Source of the DNA: Phytoseiulus persimilis | Taxonomy: Eukaryota > Arthropoda > Arachnida > Mesostigmata > Phytoseiidae | NCBI GenBank assembly: GCA_037576195.1 | Contig: CM075101.1 | Coordinates: forward strand, 6,076,001 to 6,140,000 | Direction: 5' to 3' | DNA: 64,000 nt | In this document: positions 26,397 through 38,164 of the stretch, one piece after another | How the letters are laid out: the number at the start of each line of letters is the position of its first letter | Numbering within the stretch: position 1 is the stretch's first letter | The notes under the pieces: model-generated | Databases searched by the model: none | Seen by the model: the letters and a program-made list of their open reading frames with translations, nothing else | What the model was told of the DNA's origin: nothing | Made by a program: the position numbers and the translations under genes

Positions 26397-29300
26397 TCTG
26401 GATTGGAAAAAAAAACAATCTGTTCAGCCTGAGCTTTTCTGGAATCCCAATGAATGCAAGAACTCCTTGCGCTCCATCCAGAGCCTGAGAAACTGCACTC
26501 CGACACCGCGGGATGCATACCGGCCTCCTCGAGCAGCCCATCTTAACTCGAAATCGTCACCGCGAGAGGGACCCCATGGATCGGCCTAGCGAGGTGGAAC
26601 TAGAACTTGGGGAGATTGCTTGACCGAGCAGCGGTGCATGCAGAAAATACGAATGAAATTTCGGGTATGGAAGCGTTCGTTTCCATTGTTCACGCTTCCG
26701 TATTGAGTAGATTCACTCCCTCGCAAAGTCGCCGCAACGATCGAGCAGTTTCCGCCTCGACTGGCATCGACAGCCTCAACGGCACTCGCAGGCAAAAGTC
26801 TCTCACCGGGAATGCCATGGACCAACTCTCCGGAATAAGCCGCCACTCTCGAAATGAGACGGAACGGTAAGCATTGAAAACTCTTCTGTCATTTGAAAGC
26901 TCACTTTCCGACCAGGCATCCACAGCGCTACGTATTATCTGTTCGGGCACAATCAGACGTCACTGTTCACTTTCTTTCTTTTCTCCTTCGTTGCGGAAAA
27001 GCAACGATCGAATCGATTAGATTAAAGTCAACAGGGCACCCTCATGAGCAAAATAGCATTGATATGCTCTCGCTCAGCAGAAACTGCCGAGTGTACCAGA
27101 CTGATACATCACTGGTACGAGAGGAATATTACGGCTTCCCAATGTTTGGGTGTGCGAACAGAACGGAAGATATCACAATGGAGGCGACTACTCCTGCCGA
27201 CTCCATCCTTTAGCTCTCCATCGAAACGTTATCAGCGGCTAAGTTCTGTCAGAGCGAAACCCCAAGAGGATGTGGGAGAGACGAAATCACTGGCTGCTCG
27301 CGGCGTTTTGCGAAGTTTTGCAGGGAGAAAAATTATGCCTGGAGAACGGAGTGAATTCCGCGGGAATCGGTCGCGACACACTCTCAGCCGCGCTCATAAA
27401 GAGCGGAAACGCCGGCTCCGAGTCGTGATCGTGCATGATGCGCATAGTTCAAAGCGATCGACCGCCCCTTGGAAACCTCGCCTTTATATGGGAACCTGAT
27501 TCCGTGAAGCAAACGCAACGATGTGTCGAGTCGGCAATCTCAGCGCTGTTACTCAATCATTGAAACGATCCAGCCGATATTCCACACCACAAACAGTCTT
27601 GCTGTGGTCGGGTACAAAAGGGCGAATAACTCTCACCGTCTGAATTCAATCAGGAGCAATGAGCCCCCACCCCCTGCAACCGTTGTTTTGAGCACGGAGA
27701 ATTCGGGGAAAACTAAAAAACTAAGATCCTGTTGGGAGTCGACAAGATCACAATCCTATGGTGGTGTCAGTCTCGATGGAACTGGTGCGGAAATCCAGGA
27801 AAATCGACGCTTGGCATCTTGTTCGGCGAGCTAGAATATTGGCACAGCATGTGTCACGAAAACTGTGAATTCAACTCAACGCCGCTGATTGGTCCATGCA
27901 TGATCTCGCGCTCGAATCCCATATGGGTTCTTGTGTGACAGGTGAGAAATGGAGTTTTCCTTCATTAGCGTTCTTCCATGGCAGCCTATATCACTGCGAA
28001 ACTACGACGACAACCACAGAAACAACACCGAGAGGCCTTCAAAGTATCGCCGGCCTTGATACCCCGGACAAAATGTACGCTTGGATTAGTGAGGGCTGGC
28101 GAGCCGTATGACGGCATAAGTTCGTACCTTCTACGTACGTAATGAGCCAACCCTGGCATCGGCTACCGTCGCTATCCGAAATATGGATGTATCAGAAGCC
28201 GATTCCGAGGACTGAGATGAGTTGGACCCACAGGGAGAGCTTTTCTTCTGGCGTCGTCGAGCCGTTTGGGACCCGAAAGCTACGTCGATATCGCTCGAGG
28301 TGGTTTCTCACGGAGCCGTGATTCATAGGGGAACTTCTGTATTCAACGTATGCTCTGGCCTCGAGTCGCACGGTACAACCCTGTTCGAATGCGATTCACT
28401 GAATGAGTGAGCCATCCAAGGGCGGCTCTGCGAGGAACTCTTCGCATTGTGCGCTGCTGAGGCGGCCTTCGGTCCGAAACCTATCGCTGTCGAATGGCTA
28501 AATGAGCACTGACGGCTGCTTACGTTGGTTGTGGAAGTTCCCGCGAGACACGACTTTGTTACATTCAACCGTTATGCCGGTCAGATGAAGCACCACATTG
28601 TTTCCGGACACTGTCGCAGAAAGACTCTTCCCCAGATCCGATCAGCAGCTATAGGAACTCACACACAGAATTCACTGTCTTGACATATTCCTTTGCTGCA
28701 CCGTGTGGTCACCGATCTATCCATTCTCCGCGGGTTAGAGTTAAACGACGGATAGCGAACCGCCCTCTCGAATGGGCGGAGCTCGGCGGGTGAATTTGAA
28801 AGACGGGGGGCTTCCGAAAGGAATCGCCGAGGCACCTTGAAAATCACCACACATGCTCCAGAAACGACATACTGCCATTCATTCGAAACTACCTGTCAAG
28901 GATGCATGACGGAAGACTTGGAGGCTTCCGAATGGCGGAACTGAATTGTCGTCGTGGTTCTTGACCTTTGAGGGAATTGTGAGTGAGTTGAGCTGGAAAC
29001 ACCATGAATATCCCTCAGAGCGTTTAGGACGGCACCCCGTCGGAAATCTCATTGCATGACTTTATTCTCCTCGATAAAATTGTCGCGAACCCCAATCAGC
29101 GGTGATTTCATGTACTATTCTTATCAACATGTGCGATGTTGCATTATTTTGCATCGAAAGGGTCCCAGCTATCGAGTACAGAAATACCTAGGATCGTGGT
29201 TCATATTTATCGTGAACATTCTGCGAGGGGTCTCCATCTCGGTCACTTCGTTGTGTTTGGAAGATTGTTTCCCTCTCTTGGCGCATAACCATAGGATCGA

Positions 29301-32300
29301 TGCTCAGTCAGTTGCTTTGCCCAAACAACAGAATGCCAACTTGCTGATACCTTTCGACAAGATCGCTGTTGAGAATTCAGCCGATCACCAGAACGGGGAA
29401 CTGATAACATCGAGGATGGGGAAGCTCTAGTCCGGGGGCGAAATCTCGATTATTATTACGAATTATCGATGACACGGCTCAAATCGGTGGCCAAGACTGT
29501 GAGCTCCTTTTCGAGACATAACAGCATTCCTGTGGTGGCGGCCGATGACGCGAACAAGTGAACGAACACCTTCAAGAAAAATCGATGCTATGTATTAGCT
29601 CTTTTCTGATGGATTATCGAGGTTCTTTTCTTTTCCGACGAAAGGAACGTAGCTGAAAATCGTTTCGACAGGACCGAGCTGTTGACTGTTCTCGACTCAG
29701 AATAGGATTCAGGGAATCGACGCCGCGAGCCAAGTCAGAATTCCGCCCCCTCCCATGCGGAGATACGAATTCAGGTTCAATTACTCTAGGGAGAATTCAA
29801 TCCCCCGCGTGTCGACGGGGAAACTGGGGAACAATTTCTTCCCTGCAGTCTCAAGCTAATTCTCGAGGATCTGCTGTCCTCGTAGAGCGGCTGTGTTCGA
29901 AAATCTCCCGCCCCCGAAAACCTGCCACCCAAGGCCATGGCCTCCTTCAGCCTCTTGATAAATCAGCCTCTGTCTCGAATCACATTGACATTGTCTCTGA
30001 GCTAGCCGGGGATCAAGCCTTACCGGGTTCTCGTTGAAACAGATCAGCTGACTAGAGTCCTTGCAGCTTATCACGTATTTCGGCCGACCTGAGATCGGAA
30101 AAACATGAACAGCACCAGATCACTCATCAGGTGACTCGAATCATATGAAGTGTTTGAAGGGTCTCTTACCCATCTGGAGTCGCCCAGCTTGTGTCAGTGA
30201 GGCAATCGAGCAAGCCATCTGCTCGGCTTTAACGTGACCAAAACCCTGTTCCTGACTGTTTCGTGAGACCTGCAAGAGAAAATCGCCACAATGGATCAAC
30301 AACCAATAGGTTCATCTTCTACTATTCGCACCTCAAGGTACCGCGACTCAAAAAGCTCACTTTCCGTGGCACCCACGGACGTATCCAGGATCGTGGGAGG
30401 AGGGCTAAGAATAGTTTCTCATGGTTCCGAGGAAGGGCAGCAGGTGTGCATCGTCAGCTTCAAAACGGAGGCGTTCGAGTCGGACGAAAACTTTGGAGCC
30501 CCCCTCCCCTTCCCCGTGCCACTCGATTCTTTCCCCAATCATGTATCAGACAACCGTCTATGAGGGCCTTTCTCCACTCCTCCGGAAGAGTCGAATTACA
30601 TGAGCATTTCTCGCAGTTCCGACAACGCTCCCATACTCCGTATTCTAAGCTTGCCGGAAAATTCGGTGAGATTCAACTGCGACACATTGCACTCTCGAAA
30701 TATCCACAAACCTTGACGACAGGCACCCCATCTCGATCAGTGAAGACGATTGAGTTCAATCCGTCAACTCTCCGAATCATCCGCTGCAGCTGCTCACGAA
30801 CATCCTGAAAATTTTCATGCTCTGCTCAAACATCGGCTCACTTAGCGGCGTATTTCCTTGTGACGCTCTGCAGGGAACTGAGGACGCTCGTGGTTCTCGA
30901 TCGGAGTCCGAGGTCGAGCAAGAGCATGCTGCTCCCCTCCTCAAAAGGCTGTCGTACTCCATGGAGGTCGAAACTCTCGCATGTGACTCGTGAACCGAGC
31001 GAAGTCCGGCGCTCTCCTTCCGGGAGAGCAATCGAAACAATCATACTCGTCCCAGAGTCGGAATGAGAGCTGAACTCCAATGGACAGCCATGGATGATTC
31101 AGAGGATGCCACAAGTAGCGGATTATACTTCATCACCTGACAGCGAGTTCGAAAGCCTTTGGCAGGATACTCTCGGAGATGGTAAAATCGAAATGGTGAG
31201 AGGAAATTCACGGAGATCTCCTTGGGCTGGTTCATTTGGAGACAATGCATAGTTTCAATCTGACGATCCACCGGGCAGGTGGTCGATTCTGACACGAAAG
31301 TTCATAAAGCAGTCATGCCCGTACCTCGAAGCCCATTGCGCTCCTTCCTCTGTGACCTGAATTTCAGATTCGGATGACCATGGGGCAAACGAGAATCGCC
31401 TCTCCCACTCCTCCGAATAACGTTTTCCGACAATCGGTCTTGAAGACACTAAACTCCACTGCTTTCCGTTTCTGACTCTTTATCTCTGTCGTGGTGTGTC
31501 TGACGAGCTTTGGGTGAGTTACGCAGTGTTTACTATCGAGCGGTGGAGAGGACAACGAGCAGACGAAGAAGCAGAAGTTCAGCTGTGAAGCGGGATTTGT
31601 GGCTCTGTTTAGAGAGCGTGTGAAGATTGAGAAACATTTCATTCCAACATTCGTTTCACAGCGACTACCTTCACGTTCCCTGCAAAAGATCCGTCCGATA
31701 AACTGATTTTCCGCTCAGAGCGGTATCTTTCCCGCGCTGGAACTCCATCCTGATGATGACGTCAAAGTTACATGACCATGTTACTTTCGCGGAGGGTCCC
31801 ATCGGTTGAGCCTACAGGGATCGACCCCTCGGAGATCCCTACGAATAGAGGGGTCTGTTCCATGGCGGCACCCGACCTCATTCAGCCTCTCGAGCATGTG
31901 ATCCGGTTATTGGCTCTAGATCTGCTCTGCACGATCGCCAGTTTGTTTGGGACTTCAGATGAAAACGCTTATGTGTCGGGACAATTTTATTCCCATTTTA
32001 ACTAACTGCTCGCGATTCTCACAGGCGTGGCGAGGTTCGCCGTGAACCCGGCGTGTAATCGACGCTTCACGGCTGAATGCTGACAAATTCAAGGTCCTCC
32101 ATTTGTACAAGGTATTTACATCCATCCAGTGAGTCTGCACATTTTGGACCCAGGAAACGACAAACACAGATCCTCTGAGAATAGATCTATCGTCTAAACA
32201 ACATCGACTCTGGAGAAGCCGACTGTAGACGGGTTGACGGAAAGGCTCAGATCCAAAAACTCAACACAATCATTTCGCCTGAGAAATCTATAATGATGAA

Positions 32301-32426
32301 AATTGAGCATCCGAAAATAAAAGTGAGATGTGAGTTTCAACCGATTCTCATCGGTCATGTGTGGGTGTGGTCAATGACTTCATGGATTCTCAGTATCGTG
32401 TCCCTTCCAAAAAGACTCTGCTTTGA
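26397..32426. other. 6 kb without a recognisable gene
   Basis: Nothing here matches a family I know. The longest open frame is 181 codons (30263-30808, plus). It has no similarity that I recognise, no hydrophobic segments and a competing frame at 30291-30563. A plus frame at 29056-29430 (124 codons) contains one hydrophobic stretch (GSWFIFIVNILRGVSISVTS) but no clear exon borders. An upstream untranslated exon of TMEM184 is expected near the left edge. Confidence 0.4.
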
Positions 32427-33900
32427 CTACTTCTTAACCGGCATGCCGAACGACACCGTGGCCGTCATGACGATTGCAGTTCCGACGAAGAAGTTCAGAC
32501 TGGGCTCGAAGTCTTCGAGGATCCACCAAGAAGCAGCAGTCGACAGGACGATCGAGATGCTCGTCGCGAAGCCTTTCAGAATGGCATCAGCGTATTTCGT
32601 TGCATAAGAGACCGCCAAACCACCAAACGTTTGGAGGAACACCACAATCCAAGTGATCGAGTTGTATCCCTGGAAAAATCCATTCTCCAGAACCTTGTCC
32701 AAATCGACGAGAAGCACGGCGGCACCTCCCAGCGCGATTCCGAAGAGGGCGAGCTGCGTATTCCGGACCCAGAGTTCTTGGGTTGAATGTTTCAGAAGAC
32801 GCTCATAGAACACGCCAGCGAATCCGGAAGACAGACTCGCTAACAAGACGGCCGCCAACCCGACAAGGTGATTCAAGGACATCTCAGACGGTCCGCCATA
32901 GGACAGATGATAATCCGAGGGTAGCTGGACGAGAGCGACTCCAAACATGAGGAGTATAAGCGATATCCACTGCTGAATTGAAAGTCGACGCTTCAACATG
33001 AGGACGCTGAACAGCGCCGTGGTGAGAATTTTCAGCTGGTAGGTGACCTGGGAATGACGTGAGAGAAACTAGAACGGCTTCCGGGTAACTTGATAGTTCC
33101 ATCCTATCCCTGAGCAGCACACATGCTACACAAAACGCACGAAGGAGCAAATCAGGGACACAAACCTGATATGTAGCGGCGTCAAGACGTCCGAGAGCCA
33201 AGAAAAGTAGATTATTCTGTATGGTGTACAAGCCTGAAAGAAGTCAGTACGTTCACATACTCTTCCTCTAGAATCGAGATTTCGTGGGAATTCAAATCGG
33301 TCTCTCGGACCCGGGCGGAAGCCGCTGCAAGAAGAGAGAAATAAGCATGCACTCACCCGCAGGTATGAGAAGTTTCGAAGTCTCCAAAGGCTTGCCGTAA
33401 ACTTCCACTCGGAGCGTCTTTCTCAGACCATCCTCCCTCGAGGCGAGCACCATGAAGCATACGAGGAGCTTGAAAATTTCACTCACTACGATCGCAGTTG
33501 AGGACAGGTATCTACCGCCAGGAATCTGGAACGACCCGTTAACCAGAATATGAGCTTCGAAGTCGTAACGCCGTGTAGAACGTGTCGAGCAAAAAATAGT
33601 GGAGGTTCCCTGCTTCCTTCAAAACAATCAATTCATTCATGGCGGTGCAAACCTTTTGTGTTTTGGAGTACCGCAAGAGTAGAACCATAACAGTGGTCTG
33701 GATAACTATAACTAACAGCGACGAGTACTTCAACAGTATCCGGTGGGACGATCGTCCGACAGAATTCGGTTGGGACACCAGTGGAACCTATAGAATGAAG
33801 TTGTCGTATCAGAAACATGATTCTCAGCATCGGGTAGCCCAAGTGAGAATGAGAATCCAAACAATGAAGTCGGGAGGGAATGTACCTTATCCTTGCTCAT
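32427..33900 (-). CDS. SLC35A3: UDP-sugar transporter, SLC35A3-like, 5 coding exons, 335 aa
   Basis: This is a Golgi nucleotide-sugar antiporter of the SLC35A family; by motifs the closest relative is the UDP-N-acetylglucosamine transporter SLC35A3. Exons on the minus strand are 33886-33900, 33653-33787, 33357-33525, 33166-33233 and 32427-33047, and all phases agree. Landmarks are ILLKYSSLL leading into helix 1, RYLSSTAIVVSEIFKLLVC, the LYTIQNNLLFLALGRLDAAT block, TYQLKILTTALFSVLML, ASLSSGFAGVFYERLLK, NGFFQGYNSITWIVVFLQ, and KYADAILKGFATSISIVLST. The three central blocks are the family signature. Human SLC35A3 is 325 aa. The first coding exon is only 15 nt (MSKDK), begins AAAATG, and joins a good acceptor (CATTCTATAG) in phase. 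SLC35A2-type UDP-galactose activity cannot be excluded from sequence alone. Confidence 0.92.
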
Positions 33901-35734
33901 TTTCCTGTGCGTTGATCACGTTTGAGTTATGGCCAGACCTAGAATGCGCGATTGAGTTTTTGGAATCTACGTGTCTCTCTGAGGAGACGCCCCCCGACAC
34001 ATCCCAGAAAGCGGACCCTCCCTGGTGAAGTATATCAACGACAGGATGGAAAGGAGATCCGCATCCTGGTAGGGGTGCGGAGTTCGGACCGCAAGATTTC
34101 CCGTTTCGCAAGAATTTTCCGATTGAGAAACCTCCGATTGAGAGTGTTCCCATACCGTTGTACTCTGAAGGAATTTAGACTCGGAGTGGGAGATCTCTGA
34201 CACTGAAACCAGGGCCACGACCGTCGGACTAAAATGCCGTTCCCGACCGCTGTTTACATACGATAGGCCGGAGTCCGAATCACACGTGTATCGATCGTGA
34301 AGCCTTTTTTCTCATACAGTCATGGAAATCCATCGCAGCCGTTACAAAAATATGTCTCGTACACGGAGAAGCGCTCCACGATCGATGCAACTCACGTCGA
34401 TCAAACTTCGACTCGTTGACTGCTCTGCGAATGTCAGCGCAATCACGACATATCTTTCAAACTCACCGTCCGCAGTAAGTAAAGAGAAACTCTTTGGAGA
34501 GAGAGAGAGCGCCAGAAGTCAGAATCGATCGCACTCAATCATTTCAAGTTTTCCTGCAATAGCTATGGAGCACTGTTGCTCGACGGAATTCGACGTCGCG
34601 AGCAGGAGCCGCTGGATTTGATGATTCCTTGCAATCACTGAGCCTTGACCGAGGCATCACAGAGGAAGCCAGGCTTCTCGAACGATCCCGAGTGCAGGGG
34701 AAATATTTCTGCCGGGCCAGCCCCGGAAGGTCATCATCGAATGACTCCGCTCAGAGAACTTTCACGCTCTTTCCATCTCGTTTTCTCTCCTTGCTCCGGG
34801 TGCAACGACAGACGAGACGAAGCTCCGTTTCAACTTGAGACCTGCACTCGGCACAGCTGATGCCGTCGTCTGCTTCAAAACCCCACGCGCGGTCGAACGT
34901 CGGGACGGGTAGAGTTCCGATTCACTGAAATCGAAAGGATTGACGCGTCAACGTGTGTCTTTGTTGCTAGCGAGGCAACTCGCAATGGAATGCTCGCTGG
35001 AATTCATCAACTCATATTCGCCAGGTCCCATGCAAAATTCAGAGAGCACGAGAAGTACGTTCTTTATTGATCCGAAACCTCGATGACTAGCGGCCGAGAC
35101 AGAGCCGAAGGTGGCGATCTCAATTTTTTCTGGACTACCTCGATAAGGCAAGACTTTGAAAAGACCACGGCACGCGTACCCTCTTCGAAAGAACCTGAGC
35201 GCTCGTAAACTGAGTGCAACAGAAAAGGCCTCATCAGAACATAGAACGTTGAGGCTGTCGCTCAGGGAGCCGGCTGGAAGTGCTCTCGTTGATCACGCAC
35301 CAGGGCTCCCGACGAAGAGAAAGCGTGAGGTTGAAAAAAGAAGCTGTCTGCTGCATCCTTCTCCTCTCAGTTTGGAACAGTGTATAGGAACTCAGAAACT
35401 TCGTCAGATTTTCAGAGTTCCCTCAAGCTACCCGACTGAATTGAGAACAAGGTCGGCGGTGCGTTCGTTTGTTGCGATTCCGACAAGCATACAGAGGCAC
35501 TATCTCGTGGAGGGGGCGATCCGGCCCTTCCGGAACTCATTGAGCAGAGGAATCGCTGTGGAATCAGGTAGCGTGTCTGAAACGTGTACGTTATCAAGAA
35601 AACTCAGCCAGCCGTGGCGTGGGCCAATATTTGAAAAAACGGGTGGAGATCATCAACCGGACATCTCTCCGACTGCTCATGCAACTCACTCCGACTATGA
35701 CGAATCATCATACCATAGAATACTGAGAAACCAC
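33901..35734. other. Between transporter and LINE fragment, no recognisable gene
   Basis: No gene is recognised. The left edge should contain the promoter and leader of the minus-strand transporter. A long plus-strand open frame begins at 35156 and runs into the LINE, but its first 190 codons do not read like LINE protein, so I treat that part as chance extension. Confidence 0.4.
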
Positions 35735-36540
35735 ATAGAAGTCAGGCAGAGAGACGCGGAAATATGGGCTCTTGGCATACCGAACTCCACTATGGCGATG
35801 GAGTTCATCGAGGGAGAACTCGAATGGAGCTCCTTCGATGCCAGAGAAACCATAAGCAAAGTGATGTTCTCCGAGAGGATAAAACAAATGGATCCACATA
35901 AATGGCCAAAACTTGTCCTCGCGGCATCCAATTCCATTCATCCAATCCATCCATTCAGAGCATCCGAGAGACTCGAAAAACTGAGCATGCAATCTGAAGT
36001 TGGGGGCATCCGACTGGCCAAAAACACATCCGGCAAGCCGATGTGGAAGACGTTCCCCAAAGAACTCGAACTGAGAGTGCGGAATAAATTGGACTCCACC
36101 TGAAGAGACAGTATGAAGTCCAAATCCACACTGAGTACATACCGACGATACAGAGAGACCAGAGGAACCAACTCCGGACTGTACGATAACTCCCGCGGAA
36201 GCCAACTCTCAGCGTTAATCAGGGCAGGAATGCTAAACACCATGACCCGGCTACATAACCGCGATTCCTCCATCGGGATCAACTGTTCAAGACGTGGAGT
36301 ACCCGAAACAGACAGACACATAGTCTCTGGGTGCGAGGAAAGAACCTTCCCCCTGGAGTAGTTTCCTTTCCGAATTGGACCCTCACCCAATAGCAAACAT
36401 GGAGTTCTGTGAAAGACGAAGGCGACCGTAGCTAACTGGGAGCGACAAGATCTGTGGACGCAAAACGACTCACCCCTGAAATGAAAGGGACTATATGTGC
36501 ATATGAAAGATCAAAATAAATCCAATCCAATTCAATTACT
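35735..36540 (+). mobile_element. 5'-truncated, decayed LINE 3' end
   Basis: This is the C-terminal part of the reverse-transcriptase protein of a non-LTR retrotransposon, of a lineage frequent in ticks and mites. Diagnostic blocks after the RT domain are RQRDAEIWALGIPNST, EFIEGELEWSSFDARE, HKWPKLVL, STYRRYRETRGTNSGLYDNS and SALIRAGMLNT. A C-terminal zinc-knuckle-like segment follows, in which one expected Cys is Arg (CSRRGVPETDRHIVSGC). A TGA at 36101-36103 interrupts the frame, and the same frame continues at once. The 3' end is GATCAAAATAAATCC followed by AATCC/AATTC tail repeats at about 36509-36537. Similarity begins near 35735, so the copy is 5' truncated as usual for LINEs. Confidence 0.8.
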
Positions 36541-37935
36541 CCGACGATTTTGCGCGAGAGCTCCAGCAGCCATATGGGTATGAGCTCCAAAGTTCTGTCA
36601 AAGAATAGATTGTGGACTTGGTTACGTCAGAAAGTTGTCGAGGTCCAAAGTACTGAGGAAAGTACTACAAAACAACTGGTCATCCTCACAGAACATCAGT
36701 ACCCATTATCGGAAAAACAATCCGCATCGTGATCCTTGTTAGTGTTGCTGTACGGTACCGTATGTCTTCCTTCGGCGAGAACATTTCTTACATATGAGGA
36801 CGGCACTAACGAGACAAGTTTTGATCGTGCCTGTGTACGCATCGGTCCAGAATTGTATCCATCTCTGTTCCGCACTTCGAAAAATGTCCGCCACGAGGGG
36901 CATCAGATTGAGGTTCCATCCCGGGCGCCACAGAGGGTCGCTACGTTACAGCCGAGAGGGCACCACAGCTGAAATCGTATCCCGCGGTGGAGTATTCAGG
37001 AAACAGTGACAAAGCATCGTGCTCCGTCACTCCCCGATCGTTGGATGAACAGACGACTCCCAGGTTTTGATAATGTGGTAGAAAGGGTTCTCTCAGGGAT
37101 TGCGAGAATAATTATTTATGAGAGTGCCGACCATATCTTCCCTGTAGAGGAATACGCAGCAAACAAGGCTTCGGAAATGACGGACGCGTTCACTTCTCAA
37201 CTGCGCATCGCGAAACTGTTCTGGAGAATCGCAAAGTCCTTGCGACACACGCCGAGATTCCCCTCTTCTGGGTCAGCCAAGAGATTCCACTCGTAGTTCA
37301 CCAGAAAGATACTCTTTCGAGGAATTGAGGTACCTTCCTAAAGATATCCATCCGATCGCCGAAATACGGTCAAACTTGAAATCTGTGGAAACATCACGCT
37401 CTGCGGAAACGGAAAGGGGATCCGAGGGTCCTTCTGTTTTCCGCTCGTAGAGAACAAAACACGCGACAACAGTAGAACAAAGCAGCTGAGAGTCCGACTA
37501 AGATGCGCTCCTTGAGCCGGGGTATATATTGTGAATCCATCCACAGTGAAACCCGAGACAAGGACCACCACAATGGGCCCAATCGGGGTATTGGACCACT
37601 AAGTTCGGACAAAGTCAGTCCAGTCCTTGGTTGCATATCACCTGTGGAGAGGACCAGCTGTGTTACGGGACCGCTTTCCACCTGCACCGAGGGTGGTCCC
37701 GATTGAAACTCATCGAAAAATCTCGACAAGGATGCCATCTTGGGTGGCGTTGCGACTTTGATTCGGAGGGTTTTTTGCAACTTCAAAATTCATGCTCGAA
37801 TAGTTCTGCAGTCCATCCAAGTCTTCCGGGGTATGTCCACGAGGAGATCAGTCTACTTCGAGCCGGCACACCAAACAAACACCACAAGAGCGCATCATAG
37901 CTTAGAACTGGCTCGGAAGCAGCGCCCTTGATTAC

Positions 37936-38112
37936 CTTAGCGGCTAACAAGTCCGCATGCTGATGATTATGTAACTCGGTATTAAGTTCCGGCTGAAGTG
38001 GATTCACTGTCTGAATGCTTGCAGACTTGACAATCATGTCCCTCAGGTACCACTTCTGTCTTCCTGAATCCGTCGTTTCTCCAGGTTCCTCGTACGCGGA
38101 AGTTGAGGACAT
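37936..38112 (-). CDS. Possible first coding exon of an unidentified gene
   Basis: An ATG at 38112 opens 59 codons ending exactly at a donor-like GCTAAG/GTAATC border in phase 0. The peptide is hydrophilic (SSTSAYEEPGETTDSGRQKW at its start) and not recognised. A candidate second exon on the same strand could begin after CTCGGTGCAG near 37676, giving VESGPVTQLVLSTGDMQ in phase, with hydrophobic sequence further on. No family is evident and the chain could be chance. Confidence 0.22.
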
Positions 38113-38144
38113 ATAATAAAACTCTAGAGCACTTCGGCGCTCAA

Positions 38145-38164
38145 TGCCCCCCCCCCCCCTCCCC
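38145..38164 (+). repeat. C-rich homopolymer run
   Basis: A run of about a dozen cytosines followed by a T and more cytosines lies about 33 bp upstream, in gene sense, of the possible minus-strand exon. It is simple sequence prone to slippage and to assembly error. Confidence 0.8.

Noticed and set aside
30263-30808. Longest plus-strand frame in the 26-32 kb interval, 181 codons.
   Set aside because: Arg/Ser-rich, no domain, and it overlaps a second open frame. This is typical of chance frames in GC-balanced DNA.
35156-35734. First 190 codons of the frame that runs into the LINE.
   Set aside because: The sequence does not resemble LINE protein or any family I know. It is probably a chance extension of the frame upstream of the truncated element.
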